NCBI RefSeq assembly: GCF_026104355.1
Contig: NZ_CP110535.1
Span: 2,108,001 to 2,172,000 of the forward strand
Direction: 5' to 3'
Length of the DNA stretch: 64,000 nt
Source of the DNA: Halomonas sp. BDJS001
Lineage (GTDB): Bacteria > Pseudomonadota > Gammaproteobacteria > Pseudomonadales > Halomonadaceae
The position numbers were made by a program, and so were the translations under genes. Below are positions 1-8,555 of this stretch, piece by piece; position 1 is the first letter of the stretch, and each line of letters starts with the position of its first letter. The notes beneath the pieces are model-generated. The model saw only the letters and a program-made list of their open reading frames with translations. It was not told the DNA's origin and made no database searches.

Positions 1-940
1 GCAGCTGCTCTTTGACGATATCTACGCCGGTGACCATTTCGGTGACCGGGTGCTCGACCTGAACGCGAGTATTCATCTCGATAAAGAAGTACTCGCCGTC
101 TTCATACAAGAACTCAAAGGTACCGGCGCCACGGTAGTTGATCTTGATACACGCCTGGCGACATGCTTCAAGCACTTGAGCGCGGGCTTCAGGATCCAGG
201 CCTGGCGCTGGGGCTTCTTCGAGTACTTTCTGATGACGACGTTGAAGCGAACAGTCGCGGTCATAAAGGTGGATGGCGTTACCCTGGCCGTCGGCGAGCA
301 CCTGTACTTCGACGTGGCGCGGCTTCTCAAGGTATTTTTCCATGTAGACCGTGCCATCACCAAAGGCAGCGTGGGCTTCAGTGCGGGTAACGGTAATCGC
401 CGACAGCAGATGGCCTTCAGTGTGTACCACGCGCATACCGCGGCCACCGCCGCCAGAAGCCGCCTTAATGATGACCGGGTAACCGATGCGCTGTGCAGTG
501 GCTAAGTTGGTGGAGTCGTCCTCACCCAGTGGGCCGTCGGAGCCTGGCACAGTGGGAACGCCCGCTTCCTTCATTGACTGGATGGCACTGACTTTATCGC
601 CCATCAGGCGAATGGTCTCAGCGCGGGGGCCAATAAAGGTAAAGCCTGAACGCTCAACCTGTTCGGCAAAGTTGGCGTTTTCAGACAAAAAGCCATAGCC
701 CGGGTGTATGGCAGAGGAGTCAGTGACTTCGGCCGCACTGATCAGGGCCGGAATATTTAAGTAAGACTGCGCTGACGAAGCCGGGCCAATACACACGGCT
801 TCATCCGCCAAGCGAACGTGCATGAGTTCACGATCAGCTTTGGAGTGCACCGCTACGGTTTTAATGCCCAGTTCTTTACAGGCCCGCAGGATACGGAGGG
901 CAATCTCGCCGCGGTTGGCGATAAGTACCTTGTCCAGCAT
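1..940 (-). CDS. accC: Biotin carboxylase, acetyl-CoA carboxylase subunit (3' part beyond window)
   Basis: AccC uses ATP and bicarbonate to carboxylate the biotin carried by AccB, the first half-reaction of malonyl-CoA synthesis for fatty acids, in the cytoplasm. The translation starts [20 protein letters not shown], the typical AccC N-terminus. It continues through [10 protein letters not shown], the glycine-rich ATP-grasp loop SGGGGRGM and the core motif [16 protein letters not shown]. About 313 residues are present, and the C-terminal third lies left of base 1. It sits 31 bp downstream of accB on the same strand, the usual accBC operon. Identity is certain; only the C-terminus is unseen. 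Confidence 0.97.
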   Translation of the reverse strand, partial: MLDKVLIANRGEIALRILRACKELGIKTVAVHSKADRELMHVRLADEAVCIGPASSAQSYLNIPALISAAEVTDSSAIHPGYGFLSENANFAEQVERSGFTFIGPRAETIRLMGDKVSAIQSMKEAGVPTVPGSDGPLGEDDSTNLATAQRIGYPVIIKAASGGGGRGMRVVHTEGHLLSAITVTRTEAHAAFGDGTVYMEKYLEKPRHVEVQVLADGQGNAIHLYDRDCSLQRRHQKVLEEAPAPGLDPEARAQVLEACRQACIKINYRGAGTFEFLYEDGEYFFIEMNTRVQVEHPVTEMVTGVDIVKEQL

Positions 941-971
941 GGGAGAGTCCACCCGTGTTGAAAATGAAAGA

Positions 972-1448
972 TTAAGCGATAACGATCATGGCTTGATCGA
1001 ATTCTACCGGCTCGCCATCTTCCACCAGGATGGCTTCCACGATACCGTCACGGTCAGCTTCAATCTGGTTCATCATTTTCATGGCTTCAATGATGCATAT
1101 GGTGTCGCCCTGCTTAACGCTATCGCCGACTTCAACAAAGGATTTGGCGCCCGGCGCTGGGCTGCGGTAGAAGGTGCCTACCATGGGTGAGTTAACGGCT
1201 TCGCCCTGGTAGCTTGCGCCCTGAGGCTCTGCTTCAGAAGCAGGCGCTGATGCGGGAGCGCCTGCAGCGGGGGCGGCGGGAGCATAGCCAGGATGCTGCG
1301 CATATTGCGGCATCGGCTGTGGCTGCCACGAAGCACCGTTAGGATGGCGGCTGATGCGTACTGACTCTTCGCCTTCCTGAATTTCAATCTCGCTAATATT
1401 GGACTCTTCGAGCAGCTCAATCAGTTTCTTAACTTTGCGGATATCCAT
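972..1448 (-). CDS. accB: Biotin carboxyl carrier protein of acetyl-CoA carboxylase
   Basis: AccB (158 aa) carries the biotin that shuttles the carboxyl group from AccC to the AccAD carboxyltransferase. The N-terminus [20 protein letters not shown] is the conserved dimer-forming segment. A Pro/Ala-rich linker follows at about residues 40-75. The C-terminal biotinyl domain has the biotinylation motif EAMKMMN, whose Lys is modified by BirA. Length matches the family (about 150-160 aa). It is first of accB-accC here, with a 333-bp gene-free region upstream that probably holds the promoter and leader. Confidence 0.97.
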   Translation of the reverse strand: MDIRKVKKLIELLEESNISEIEIQEGEESVRISRHPNGASWQPQPMPQYAQHPGYAPAAPAAGAPASAPASEAEPQGASYQGEAVNSPMVGTFYRSPAPGAKSFVEVGDSVKQGDTICIIEAMKMMNQIEADRDGIVEAILVEDGEPVEFDQAMIVIA

Positions 1449-1781
1449 GGCATAGCCCCATCAATGTCTTAAAAGGTAGTTACAAAGCGCTCACACATAG
1501 GTGCAGGGAGCTCTTTATGGCGCGTACGTAGCGCAGTAAACCAAATTTAAAAATGAGGAGAACGCAGCATGTTAGCGAACGTTACCCCGTTCTCAGCGTT
1601 AAAAAAGCAAGTTTTTAGCTAATATGGGAGCGGAGTTTGCCGAAAAAGTGCCAGGATGTCCAGCAACAGCCTAAGCCAATGGCAAAACCAGCCTCTAGAG
1701 CAGAATTAAACAACTGTTTGACGATGTTCGCAGCAAAAAGCCGTTTTAGTGTCTTGAAGTGTGTGTAGACAGATATAGCAA
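1449..1781. other. Gene-free region between dsbD end and accB start
   Basis: These 333 bp contain no convincing reading frame. The region should carry the accB promoter and leader (minus strand) and the 3' end of the dsbD transcript. A weak inverted repeat, GAGAACG at 1558-1564 and CGTTCTC at 1588-1594, is the only structure noticed. Many gammaproteobacteria have aroQ immediately upstream of accB; no aroQ frame is present here. Confidence 0.5.
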
Positions 1782-3632
1782 TCAGCCGTTCACTACCCAG
1801 CGATTGACGGACTCAAGATGTTCGTAGAGCTGGTCGGCTGTCACTTCGCCTTGGATACGCGCAGCACGAATCTCCTCACCCTGGCTGAAAAAGAGCAGGC
1901 TTGGGGGGCCGAAAAGATCGAATTGATTCAGCAATTCACGGCTTTGGGGATCTGTATGAGTGACATCGGCAGCGATCAGGGTGTAGCCGTTGAGCGCCTC
2001 AGAAACTCGTGGGTCGGGATAAACATCCCGTTCCAATAACTTGCATGAAATGCACCAGTCGGCGGTAAAGTGGACAAAGGCAGGCTGGTTAGCCTCTTCC
2101 GCTTGGCTGATGGCCGCTTCAAGCTCGGTTAGGCTGCTTACCTGAGTGAATTCGAGTGTTGCTACCTTATTTCCGCTAGTGCTGGAGGCTGCCGCAAGGG
2201 GGCGTAAGGGGTTGCTGCCGCCTTGAGCGGCGCCAATCACCAGCACGATCCCCCACGCTAGCAGCATAAGCCCCAGGGTTTGGCGTGCCCGCGGCCACCC
2301 CTGGGGCTGGTTGAAACTCAGCGCCTCAAGCGCCAGCGCCGTGCCGATAGCCAGGGCTGCCCAAAGCAGCAGCGCAATAGGTGCGGCTACTAAACGCTCA
2401 ATCATCCAGATGGCGACGCCTAGTAGCAGCAGCCCAAAAGCGATTTTGACGCCATTCATCCAAGCACCGGAGCGGGGCAGCAGGGTGGCGCCAAAGGTGC
2501 CTACCAAAAGAAGCGGTACGCCCATGCCCATGCCCAGCGCAAACAGCACCGCGCCGCCCATCGCAGCATCCCCTGTTGAGGAGATAAACACCAGCGCTCC
2601 GGCCAAAGGCGCCGTTACACAGGGCGATACCACCAGCACCGAGAGGGCGCCTGCCAGGGCTAAACCCGCCGGGCCACTGCGCTGTGCCCGGGCCTGCCAA
2701 GCGTCGATACGGTTGGCTAAGCGGGGCGACAGGTTAAGGTTAAAGGCACCGAACATGGCCAGGGCAAAGAGCGTAAAGAGCACGGCAAAGGTGATTAATA
2801 CCGGGGCTGACTGCAGGTGCGCCTGAAGATTAAGCCCGGCGCCAAACAGCCCCATTAATACCCCAACCAGGGCGTAGGTCAGCGCCATACCGAGTACATA
2901 GCTTAACGATAGGGCAAAGGCGCGGGGGCGTGTGGGGTTCTGGCCGACGACGATCGATGACAAAATCGGAATCATCGGCAGCACGCAGGGGGTAAAGGTG
3001 AGGCCCAGGCCAGCAATAAAAAACAGCCCTAGCGCTAGCGGAAGACTGGCGTCGCTGATCGCAGCGCTAAAGCGGCTGTCCTCGCTTTGAGGCCCCGAGA
3101 AGTCACGCTGTGGGGTGGCCGTTTCACTTGCGGTGTTATCACCTGCTTGCCAGTTTGCAAATTGATTGGGCGGCTCCGTTTCGCTTGCCTGAAGCTGCGT
3201 GCGCTCCGGTGGGTAGCATAAACCCGCGTCTGCGCAGCCTTGGAAGGTTAACTCAATATTTAAAGGGCCTGAGTAGGGAGCTTCCAGCGGTACTTCAAAC
3301 ACTACCTGATCGCGGAACACATACACATCGCCCATAAACTCATCGTTGGTAAAGATGCCTTTGGGGATAATGGGGTCGCCGAGACTGACAACCTCCGTTT
3401 GGCTGACTACTGCGAACTGGTGGCGATATAGGTAGTACTTATCTGCGATATCCATGCCGATATAGAGCGTATCGCCATCGTGCCAAGTAGTCGGCTGAAA
3501 GGCTTCCATAACCGGTAAAAAGTCGTCTTGGTTGCTAGACGATGGAAACCATTGGGCGTTTGCACTTAGCGGTAGCAAGCCAAGAAAGAAAATCAATAAT
3601 GTAAACAGGCTCAGGCGTTTAAGAGATAACAC
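1782..3632 (-). CDS. dsbD: Thiol:disulfide interchange protein DsbD
   Basis: DsbD moves electrons from cytoplasmic thioredoxin across the inner membrane to periplasmic DsbC/DsbG and cytochrome-c maturation proteins. The 616-aa product has a signal peptide (about residues 1-26, ending SANA). Next comes a periplasmic alpha domain with the Cys pair in FQGCADAGLCYP. The central domain has about eight membrane helices and the two redox cysteines in FTPCVLPM and VVSPCVTAP. The C-terminal thioredoxin-like gamma domain has WCISC. All six functional cysteines are seen. Length is in the family range (about 565-620 aa). It stands alone on the minus strand, away from the usual groES/fxsA or cutA neighbours, perhaps because the following stretch is accessory DNA. 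Confidence 0.95.
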   Translation of the reverse strand: MLSLKRLSLFTLLIFFLGLLPLSANAQWFPSSSNQDDFLPVMEAFQPTTWHDGDTLYIGMDIADKYYLYRHQFAVVSQTEVVSLGDPIIPKGIFTNDEFMGDVYVFRDQVVFEVPLEAPYSGPLNIELTFQGCADAGLCYPPERTQLQASETEPPNQFANWQAGDNTASETATPQRDFSGPQSEDSRFSAAISDASLPLALGLFFIAGLGLTFTPCVLPMIPILSSIVVGQNPTRPRAFALSLSYVLGMALTYALVGVLMGLFGAGLNLQAHLQSAPVLITFAVLFTLFALAMFGAFNLNLSPRLANRIDAWQARAQRSGPAGLALAGALSVLVVSPCVTAPLAGALVFISSTGDAAMGGAVLFALGMGMGVPLLLVGTFGATLLPRSGAWMNGVKIAFGLLLLGVAIWMIERLVAAPIALLLWAALAIGTALALEALSFNQPQGWPRARQTLGLMLLAWGIVLVIGAAQGGSNPLRPLAAASSTSGNKVATLEFTQVSSLTELEAAISQAEEANQPAFVHFTADWCISCKLLERDVYPDPRVSEALNGYTLIAADVTHTDPQSRELLNQFDLFGPPSLLFFSQGEEIRAARIQGEVTADQLYEHLESVNRWVVNG

Positions 3633-4181
3633 GGTGCGTCCTTAATCAATGGCATCGCAATGAGAGGCTAATAGCATACCGCAACCTTAAGCCGCTGGCG
3701 TATACGCTGCGGTGACGTGACGCGGCCGTTAATAATGCGTTAATCCGGCCAACAAAAAACCGCTCGATAGGCTTATACCAGACAGTTAAGTCTGACTGGC
3801 TTTTTTTAACCGTATATTTTTGTGGTTGTGCCCAGATAGCAAGCGGGTACGACCTTTCTCATCTATAAGGTAATAAGAAAGAAGGAGTCATCTGAAAGCG
3901 TATCAATTTAGTCGTCAACGCCACCTCGACGGTCGAGATGCTGTCAAACGCGGCTCCCGTGATCAGGTGGCTCGTCAACTCCATTTGACATACCCTCCGC
4001 ACTTGAGGATAGCCCGCCTCTCGGTAGGCATTACGTGTCCGTGTAAGAGCCGCTTGGTTGCAGCCATACCACACCGTCTATGCCTAAAAGCCTTGGACTA
4101 CACCAATGAGGGTGAGGGGGTTGTTCGAAAACACGTTTGCCGACCTCCACCCCGAGGCGTTTGCCAGCCTCCGCATATGGA
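3633..4181. other. Non-coding or decayed region between dsbD and the SDR gene
   Basis: Of these 549 bp, 3633-3777 should contain the dsbD promoter, and 3778-3807 holds a terminator-like hairpin. From about 3859 to 4074 a minus-strand open frame of 71 codons is present. I do not recognise it, it has no good ribosome-binding site, and I do not call it a gene. The remainder up to the SDR stop codon shows nothing. The region looks like the junction between the core genome and the accessory stretch that follows. Confidence 0.45.
3778..3807 (+). terminator. Rho-independent terminator-like hairpin without an upstream + strand gene
   Basis: CCAG-A-CAG pairs with CTG-A-CTGG around loop TTAAGT (3778-3799), followed by seven Ts at 3801-3807. 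The orientation terminates + strand transcription, yet the only upstream gene is dsbD on the opposite strand. It may end a small RNA transcribed divergently from dsbD, or be a leftover of a lost gene. Confidence 0.5.
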
Positions 4182-4946
4182 TCAAGGTTGATCCGTGGGC
4201 CTGACGACGATCTCGTTGATCGCCACTCGCCGGGGGTTGGTCACGATGAAGGCAGCGGCCTCGGCGATATCTTCCGCATGCAGGCGCTCCACCTCGCCGA
4301 ACATGCTGGTGAAACCTTCCCACTGTCCATCTTTCTGCTCGAAGAGCTCGGTTGCGGTCGCACCGGGTTCGATCACCGAAAAGCGTAGCGATTGCTTGGT
4401 GAACTCCTGACGCCAGGCTTCAGTGGCGGCCGTGACGGCAAACTTGGTGGCGTTGTAGATGGCCACTTGGGGAGCGGCGATGCGCCCGGCAACCGAGGAG
4501 ATATTGACGACATCTGCCACAGCGCGTGGACTGGATGTCACAGCCTGCAGAAGATGCGGCAGGGCCTGTTTGGTGAGGTACATCAACCCCCGCAGGTTGA
4601 CGTCCACCATGCGATCCCACTCTTCAAGCGGCGATTCCACGGAGGGGCCATTGAGCATCAGCCCCGCCGCGTTGACCAAGGTATCCAGACGACCGAAGTG
4701 TTCGATTACCTGATCAACCACACGCTCTGCTTCGTGGTTGTCTGTGATGTCTGCAGCAATCACCAACGCGGTGCCGCCAGTGGCGGTGATCCTGTCGGCA
4801 AGCGACTCGAGCCTATCCTGGCGTCTGGCCACCAGCGCAACGCTGGCTCCCAGGTCGGCCAGTCGAATGGCCGTCGCCTGCCCGATACCGCTGGAAGCAC
4901 CGGTGATGAGGGCTACGGTTCCGTTGAGCTTCTCGGCGTTTTTCAT
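4182..4946 (-). CDS. SDR family NAD(P)-dependent oxidoreductase
   Basis: A classical short-chain dehydrogenase of 254 aa. It has the nucleotide-binding motif TGASSGIG near residue 14, the NAAG-like segment VNAAG, active-site Ser in NISSVAG and the YxxxK catalytic pair in IYNATKFAV. The ATG at 4946 is chosen because GGAGG lies 6 nt upstream; the frame stays open further upstream but without a start signal. Closest in style to clavaldehyde-dehydrogenase/YdfG-like SDRs, but the substrate cannot be told. It is divergent from an AraC-type regulator at 5172, which probably controls it through the 225-bp shared promoter region. Such pairs commonly handle reactive aldehydes or ketones; that role is inference. 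Confidence 0.88.
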   Translation of the reverse strand: MKNAEKLNGTVALITGASSGIGQATAIRLADLGASVALVARRQDRLESLADRITATGGTALVIAADITDNHEAERVVDQVIEHFGRLDTLVNAAGLMLNGPSVESPLEEWDRMVDVNLRGLMYLTKQALPHLLQAVTSSPRAVADVVNISSVAGRIAAPQVAIYNATKFAVTAATEAWRQEFTKQSLRFSVIEPGATATELFEQKDGQWEGFTSMFGEVERLHAEDIAEAAAFIVTNPRRVAINEIVVRPTDQP

Positions 4947-5171
4947 GGAGTTCCTCCGTTTGAGTCTACATGGATCCCGGACACTCAATACCGCTGTACG
5001 TGTCCGCGTATTTAATTCAAGGGACGATCCAGAGGGTAGGGGTATAGAGGGGGAACTCGTGACGCTGATTCTTCCCATTCGTTGCCTATTTCTCTTGATC
5101 CTGGGGAAAAGCGAAAATCTGGCCGTTCATCGAACTAGAATGGAATATGCTCAATAAGGCAGGAGAGAACA

Positions 5172-6101
5172 GTGATCATCGAACTCGGGATAGACGACCA
5201 GGCACGGCGAGAGGAAACGGCAGCCATCCGTGATGAGATGGCGGGGCAGATTTCAAGCTTTGTCGGCAATCAGATGGAGCGTGAAACCCGTTTGCCGGGC
5301 CTGAGTTTTTGCAAGGTGACGACGCCACAGCCCCCAACGCCCTATTTGTATGAGCCAAGCCTCGCCATCATCATTCGCGGAAAGAAGCGCGTCGTACTGG
5401 GAAACACGACGTATATCTACGATGCGTCACGGTTTCTGCTGACGGCAGTGAATCTACCTACGATTACCGAAGTCACAGATGCATCGCCCGAGCGGCCCTA
5501 TCTCTCTTTACTGATGAAGATTGATTTACAGATGGCTCGCCAGTTGATTGCGGATGTCGAGACGCTTGGCCCGAAAGCAGAGACACAGCACAAAGCCATG
5601 GCGACCGGCCCCGCGACCGTCGACTTGATGGACGCGACGAGCCGGATGGTCCGGCTACTCGACCAGCCACACGACATGCTCCACTTGGGTAGTCTTGTTC
5701 AGCGAGAGATTCTTTATCGGGTACTGACCAGTTCTGCCGGCGGGCGTTTTCGCGACACCGTCATGGTGGGAACACAAAGCCAGCGTGTCGCCAAGGCCGT
5801 TGCCTGGTTGCGTGAACACTATACGCAGCCGCTGAAAATCGAAGCCCTGGCGGAATTGGCCAACATGGGAGTGTCTACGCTTCACCATCATTTCCGTAAA
5901 TTGACCTCAATGAGCCCACTTCAGTACCAGAAACACCTACGTCTTTATGAGGCGAGAAGGCTGCTGATCGCGGAAAATATCGATGCCGCAACGGCGGGTA
6001 TACGGGTTGGCTACGAGAGCATTAGCCAATTCAACCGGGAATACCGAAGGATGTTCGGTGCCCCACCTATTCGCGACGTCGCGCCATTGCGGTCAATCTG
6101 A
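5172..6101 (+). CDS. AraC family transcriptional regulator (AraC_N type)
   Basis: A 309-aa regulator. Residues about 30-180 match the AraC_N ligand-sensing domain style (YEPSLAIIIRGKKRV), and residues about 205-300 form the double helix-turn-helix (LAELANMGVSTLHHHFRKLT and RVGYESISQFNREYRRMFG). The start is GTG at 5172, preceded by AGGAGA. It resembles the YqhC-type group, which in E. coli activates aldehyde reductase genes. Here it lies divergent from the SDR gene, its likely target. No effector is evident from sequence. Confidence 0.9.
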   Translation: MIIELGIDDQARREETAAIRDEMAGQISSFVGNQMERETRLPGLSFCKVTTPQPPTPYLYEPSLAIIIRGKKRVVLGNTTYIYDASRFLLTAVNLPTITEVTDASPERPYLSLLMKIDLQMARQLIADVETLGPKAETQHKAMATGPATVDLMDATSRMVRLLDQPHDMLHLGSLVQREILYRVLTSSAGGRFRDTVMVGTQSQRVAKAVAWLREHYTQPLKIEALAELANMGVSTLHHHFRKLTSMSPLQYQKHLRLYEARRLLIAENIDAATAGIRVGYESISQFNREYRRMFGAPPIRDVAPLRSI

Positions 6102-6219
6102 CTACTGACTTTAGTAGGGCCAGGACGAGAAACTGAGCTTTTCGTCACCTTGGTGGAGGAGGGCGAGCAGCTTTGCTAGTGGGCGCACATAGCCTCCCAC
6201 TGATGGCTGGTGTCGATAG

Positions 6220-7119
6220 CTAGGCTCGCCCATCATAGCGCAGCAGGTCGATCACGGCGCGCATGGCCGGACGCATCTGGCGACGTCCCGGGTAGTACAG
6301 AAAACTGCCGGTATGGCGCACCGACCATCGCGGCAGGAGTTCTACCAGCTTTTCGCTGGCGAGGTGCGCTGCAACCTGCTCACGCAGCAAATAGCCCACG
6401 CCAATTCCTTGCAGCGTTGCCTCTATCAGAAGATCCATGTCGTTGGTGATGAAGGCAGGTTTTATCGCGACGTCGAACATGCGCGATCCGCGCTGGAACT
6501 GCCATCGTAACAAGGTACCGGACGTGCTCATTCGATAGGCGATACAGGCGTGTTGCACCAGATCCTGGGGACGTGCGATGGCGGGTGCTGTCTTCAGGTA
6601 CTCGGGCGTGGCGACGACGACTGTTCTGTAGTCGGGGCCGATACGCACAGCCACCATGTCCTGGGCTAATTGCTCTCCATTGCGGATGCCTGCATCGTAG
6701 CCAGCCGAAACGATATCGACCAGCCCCTCGTTGGTCGTGATATCCAGGGTGATACCGGGGTAGGTCTGACGCAGCGCTTGCAGCTTTGGAACAACATAGA
6801 GCGCTGCCGCGCTGTGGTGGGTGTTGATGCGCACGATCCCACTGGGACCGGCGTGTTCGTCTGCAAGTTCTTCGAGTCCATTCCCGATGTCTTTGAGAGC
6901 GGGTCGCAGGCGTGCGAGGAGGCGTTCACCGGCAGCCGTGGGAGCAACGCTTCGCGTGGTTCTGTTCAGCAACTTGACATCAAGGCGCTCCTCCAGCAGG
7001 CGAATGGCATGACTGAGCGCGGAGCTTGAAATGCCCAGCCTATTTCCCGCCCGAGTGAAGCTCCGTTCCTCGGCGATCACAGCAAATGCCATCAGATCCG
7101 CAAAATCTGCTCGTTTCAT
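6220..7119 (-). CDS. LysR family transcriptional regulator
   Basis: A 299-aa LysR-type protein with an N-terminal winged helix-turn-helix (residues about 5-64, with ERSFTRAGNRLGISSSALSH) and a C-terminal periplasmic-binding-like effector domain (about 90-295). It belongs to the large CrgA/DmlR-like group that often sits beside the oxidoreductase gene it regulates. It is divergent from the MDR-type oxidoreductase at 7258, and the 138-bp gap contains a perfect 12-bp palindrome suited to a LysR operator. The effector is unknown. Confidence 0.92.
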   Translation of the reverse strand: MKRADFADLMAFAVIAEERSFTRAGNRLGISSSALSHAIRLLEERLDVKLLNRTTRSVAPTAAGERLLARLRPALKDIGNGLEELADEHAGPSGIVRINTHHSAAALYVVPKLQALRQTYPGITLDITTNEGLVDIVSAGYDAGIRNGEQLAQDMVAVRIGPDYRTVVVATPEYLKTAPAIARPQDLVQHACIAYRMSTSGTLLRWQFQRGSRMFDVAIKPAFITNDMDLLIEATLQGIGVGYLLREQVAAHLASEKLVELLPRWSVRHTGSFLYYPGRRQMRPAMRAVIDLLRYDGRA

Positions 7120-7162
7120 TGCTGAGTCTCACTCATAAGCTCGTCAATTAAACAGCATCTTA

Positions 7163-7174
7163 TCAATTAATTGA
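7163..7174. promoter_or_regulatory. Candidate LysR operator palindrome
   Basis: TCAATTAATTGA is a perfect 12-bp inverted repeat in the divergent lysR/oxidoreductase intergenic region. A second partial copy, TCAATTAA, occurs at 7144-7151. LysR regulators commonly bind AT-rich interrupted palindromes (T-N11-A) overlapping their own promoter. Assignment is inferred from position and symmetry only. Confidence 0.45.
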
Positions 7175-7257
7175 GGTGCTCATATAGTTATTTGAGCAGC
7201 GTATCCGAGGTAGCAGCCCGAGCCACATCTCGAATGATCTGATCAGGAGCGAAAGCC

Positions 7258-8267
7258 ATGAAACGTTGGGTTCTGAAGAGCGGAGCGACCACCCTGGAGG
7301 GTCTGATCCTTGAAGATGCCGTGAAGCCGGAACCGGGCCCGGTGAAGTCCGTGTGCGTATTCGGGCTGTGTCGTTGAACTACCGTGAACAACTGATCCTG
7401 GGCAATGCCGGTGGCAACTGGCGCATGGATCGCGACTTGATTCCGGTCGCCGATGGCGCCGGCGATATCGATGCGATTGGAGAAGGCGTGGAGCAGTGGA
7501 CTCCGGGCGACAAGGTCGTCACGGTCTACCTGCGCGACTTCATCCATTGGCCGCCCCATGCGGGTATCGGTCTGGGCTTGGGGTCGTTGGATGAGAATGG
7601 CGTGCTGGCCGAGTACGTCGTGTTGCCGGCGGATCGCCTGAGCCCCGCGCCGAGCACGCTCAACGATGTGGAAGCGTCGACCTTGCCATGCGCTGCGCTA
7701 ACGGCATGGACGGCATTGCAGAACGCCTACCCAGTGAGACCGGGTCAGACGGTGCTGTCGTTGGGCACCGGTAGCGTATCGCTGTTCGCGATGGCGTTCG
7801 CGAAAGCACTGGGGGCGAAGACCTATCTCACGACTAGCCAGGACGACAAGCGTTCGCGATTGCTAGAGCTCGGTGCCGAGGATGTCTTCAACTATCGCAC
7901 CGACGAGAACTGGGGCCAGTCCGTCTACGCGGCTACCGGCGGCGTGGATAAGGTGGTGAATACCGCCGGCTTCGGCTCGATGAACCAGTCCGTCCAGGCT
8001 CTGGCCTTTGGCGGCGACATTGGCTTGGTTGGCCTGTTCAACTTCGGTGACGTGATCGAGCCCGGTTTGTTTCTCGCCAAGGGCGTAAGTGTTCGAGGCA
8101 TCCCGGTCGGCTCGCGCGACGGCCTGGAGGATATGGTCGGCTTTATAGACAAGCATCAGATCAAGCCGGTGATCGACCGGGTCGTCCCGTTCGTCGACGT
8201 GAAGCAGGCCTACCAGGCCCAGAGTGCCCCGAATCTTTTTGGCAAGATCGTCATCGAGATCGCCTAA
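7258..8267 (+). pseudogene. Zinc-independent MDR oxidoreductase (alcohol dehydrogenase-like), frameshifted near base 7341
   Basis: The gene begins at ATG 7258 (AGGAG upstream) with MKRWVLKSGATTLEGLILED. That frame reaches a stop 40 codons later. The rest of the protein, from VRIRAVSLNYRE to the end at 8267, lies in another frame. Adding one G at 7341-7342 restores a continuous protein of about 336 aa, the usual family length (AVKPEPGP then GEVRVRIR). The medium-chain dehydrogenase fold is clear, with a Rossmann segment near LSLGTGSVSLFAMAFAKALG. The zinc-ligand Cys after SLNYR is absent, pointing to a zinc-free NAD(P)H quinone or alcohol oxidoreductase. It is divergent from its probable LysR regulator. 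The break is either real decay or a sequencing error in the GGGCCCGG context. Confidence 0.82.
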
Positions 8268-8555
8268 ATCAGCGGCGGGAGCTATCGCTGGCACGACTAT
8301 TCTTGGCTTTGTCTTCCCAAAAGTTCAGCAGTTTTAGTGGGGAGCCAAGAGAATTGAGCAATGATCGGGAAGGATCGGAGTGCCACGTATAGTAAAGACT
8401 TCTTTAGATTTGATTAGAGGAGCGCTGCCTCCCGCTCGGTGCTCCGTTTTCACATACACACAAAAGCGAATCGGGTCTCCCCTTGCTTCGAAGGGGGTCG
8501 CCTATATGCGAGCAAACAATCTCGACGCTTGCCCTCAACAACGGAGGAAGTCGTT

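Noticed and set aside
50..505. 151-codon plus-strand frame at the left edge
   Set aside because: Antisense of accC, whose reading frame is unmistakable.
3859..4074. 71-codon minus-strand frame downstream of the SDR gene
   Set aside because: No recognisable family, no ribosome-binding site and near decayed DNA; described only as part of the intergenic region.
8419..8450. Possible terminator GGAGC...GCTCC-GTTTT between the oxidoreductase and ALDH genes
   Set aside because: Five-bp stem with a 17-nt loop; too weak to list as a feature.
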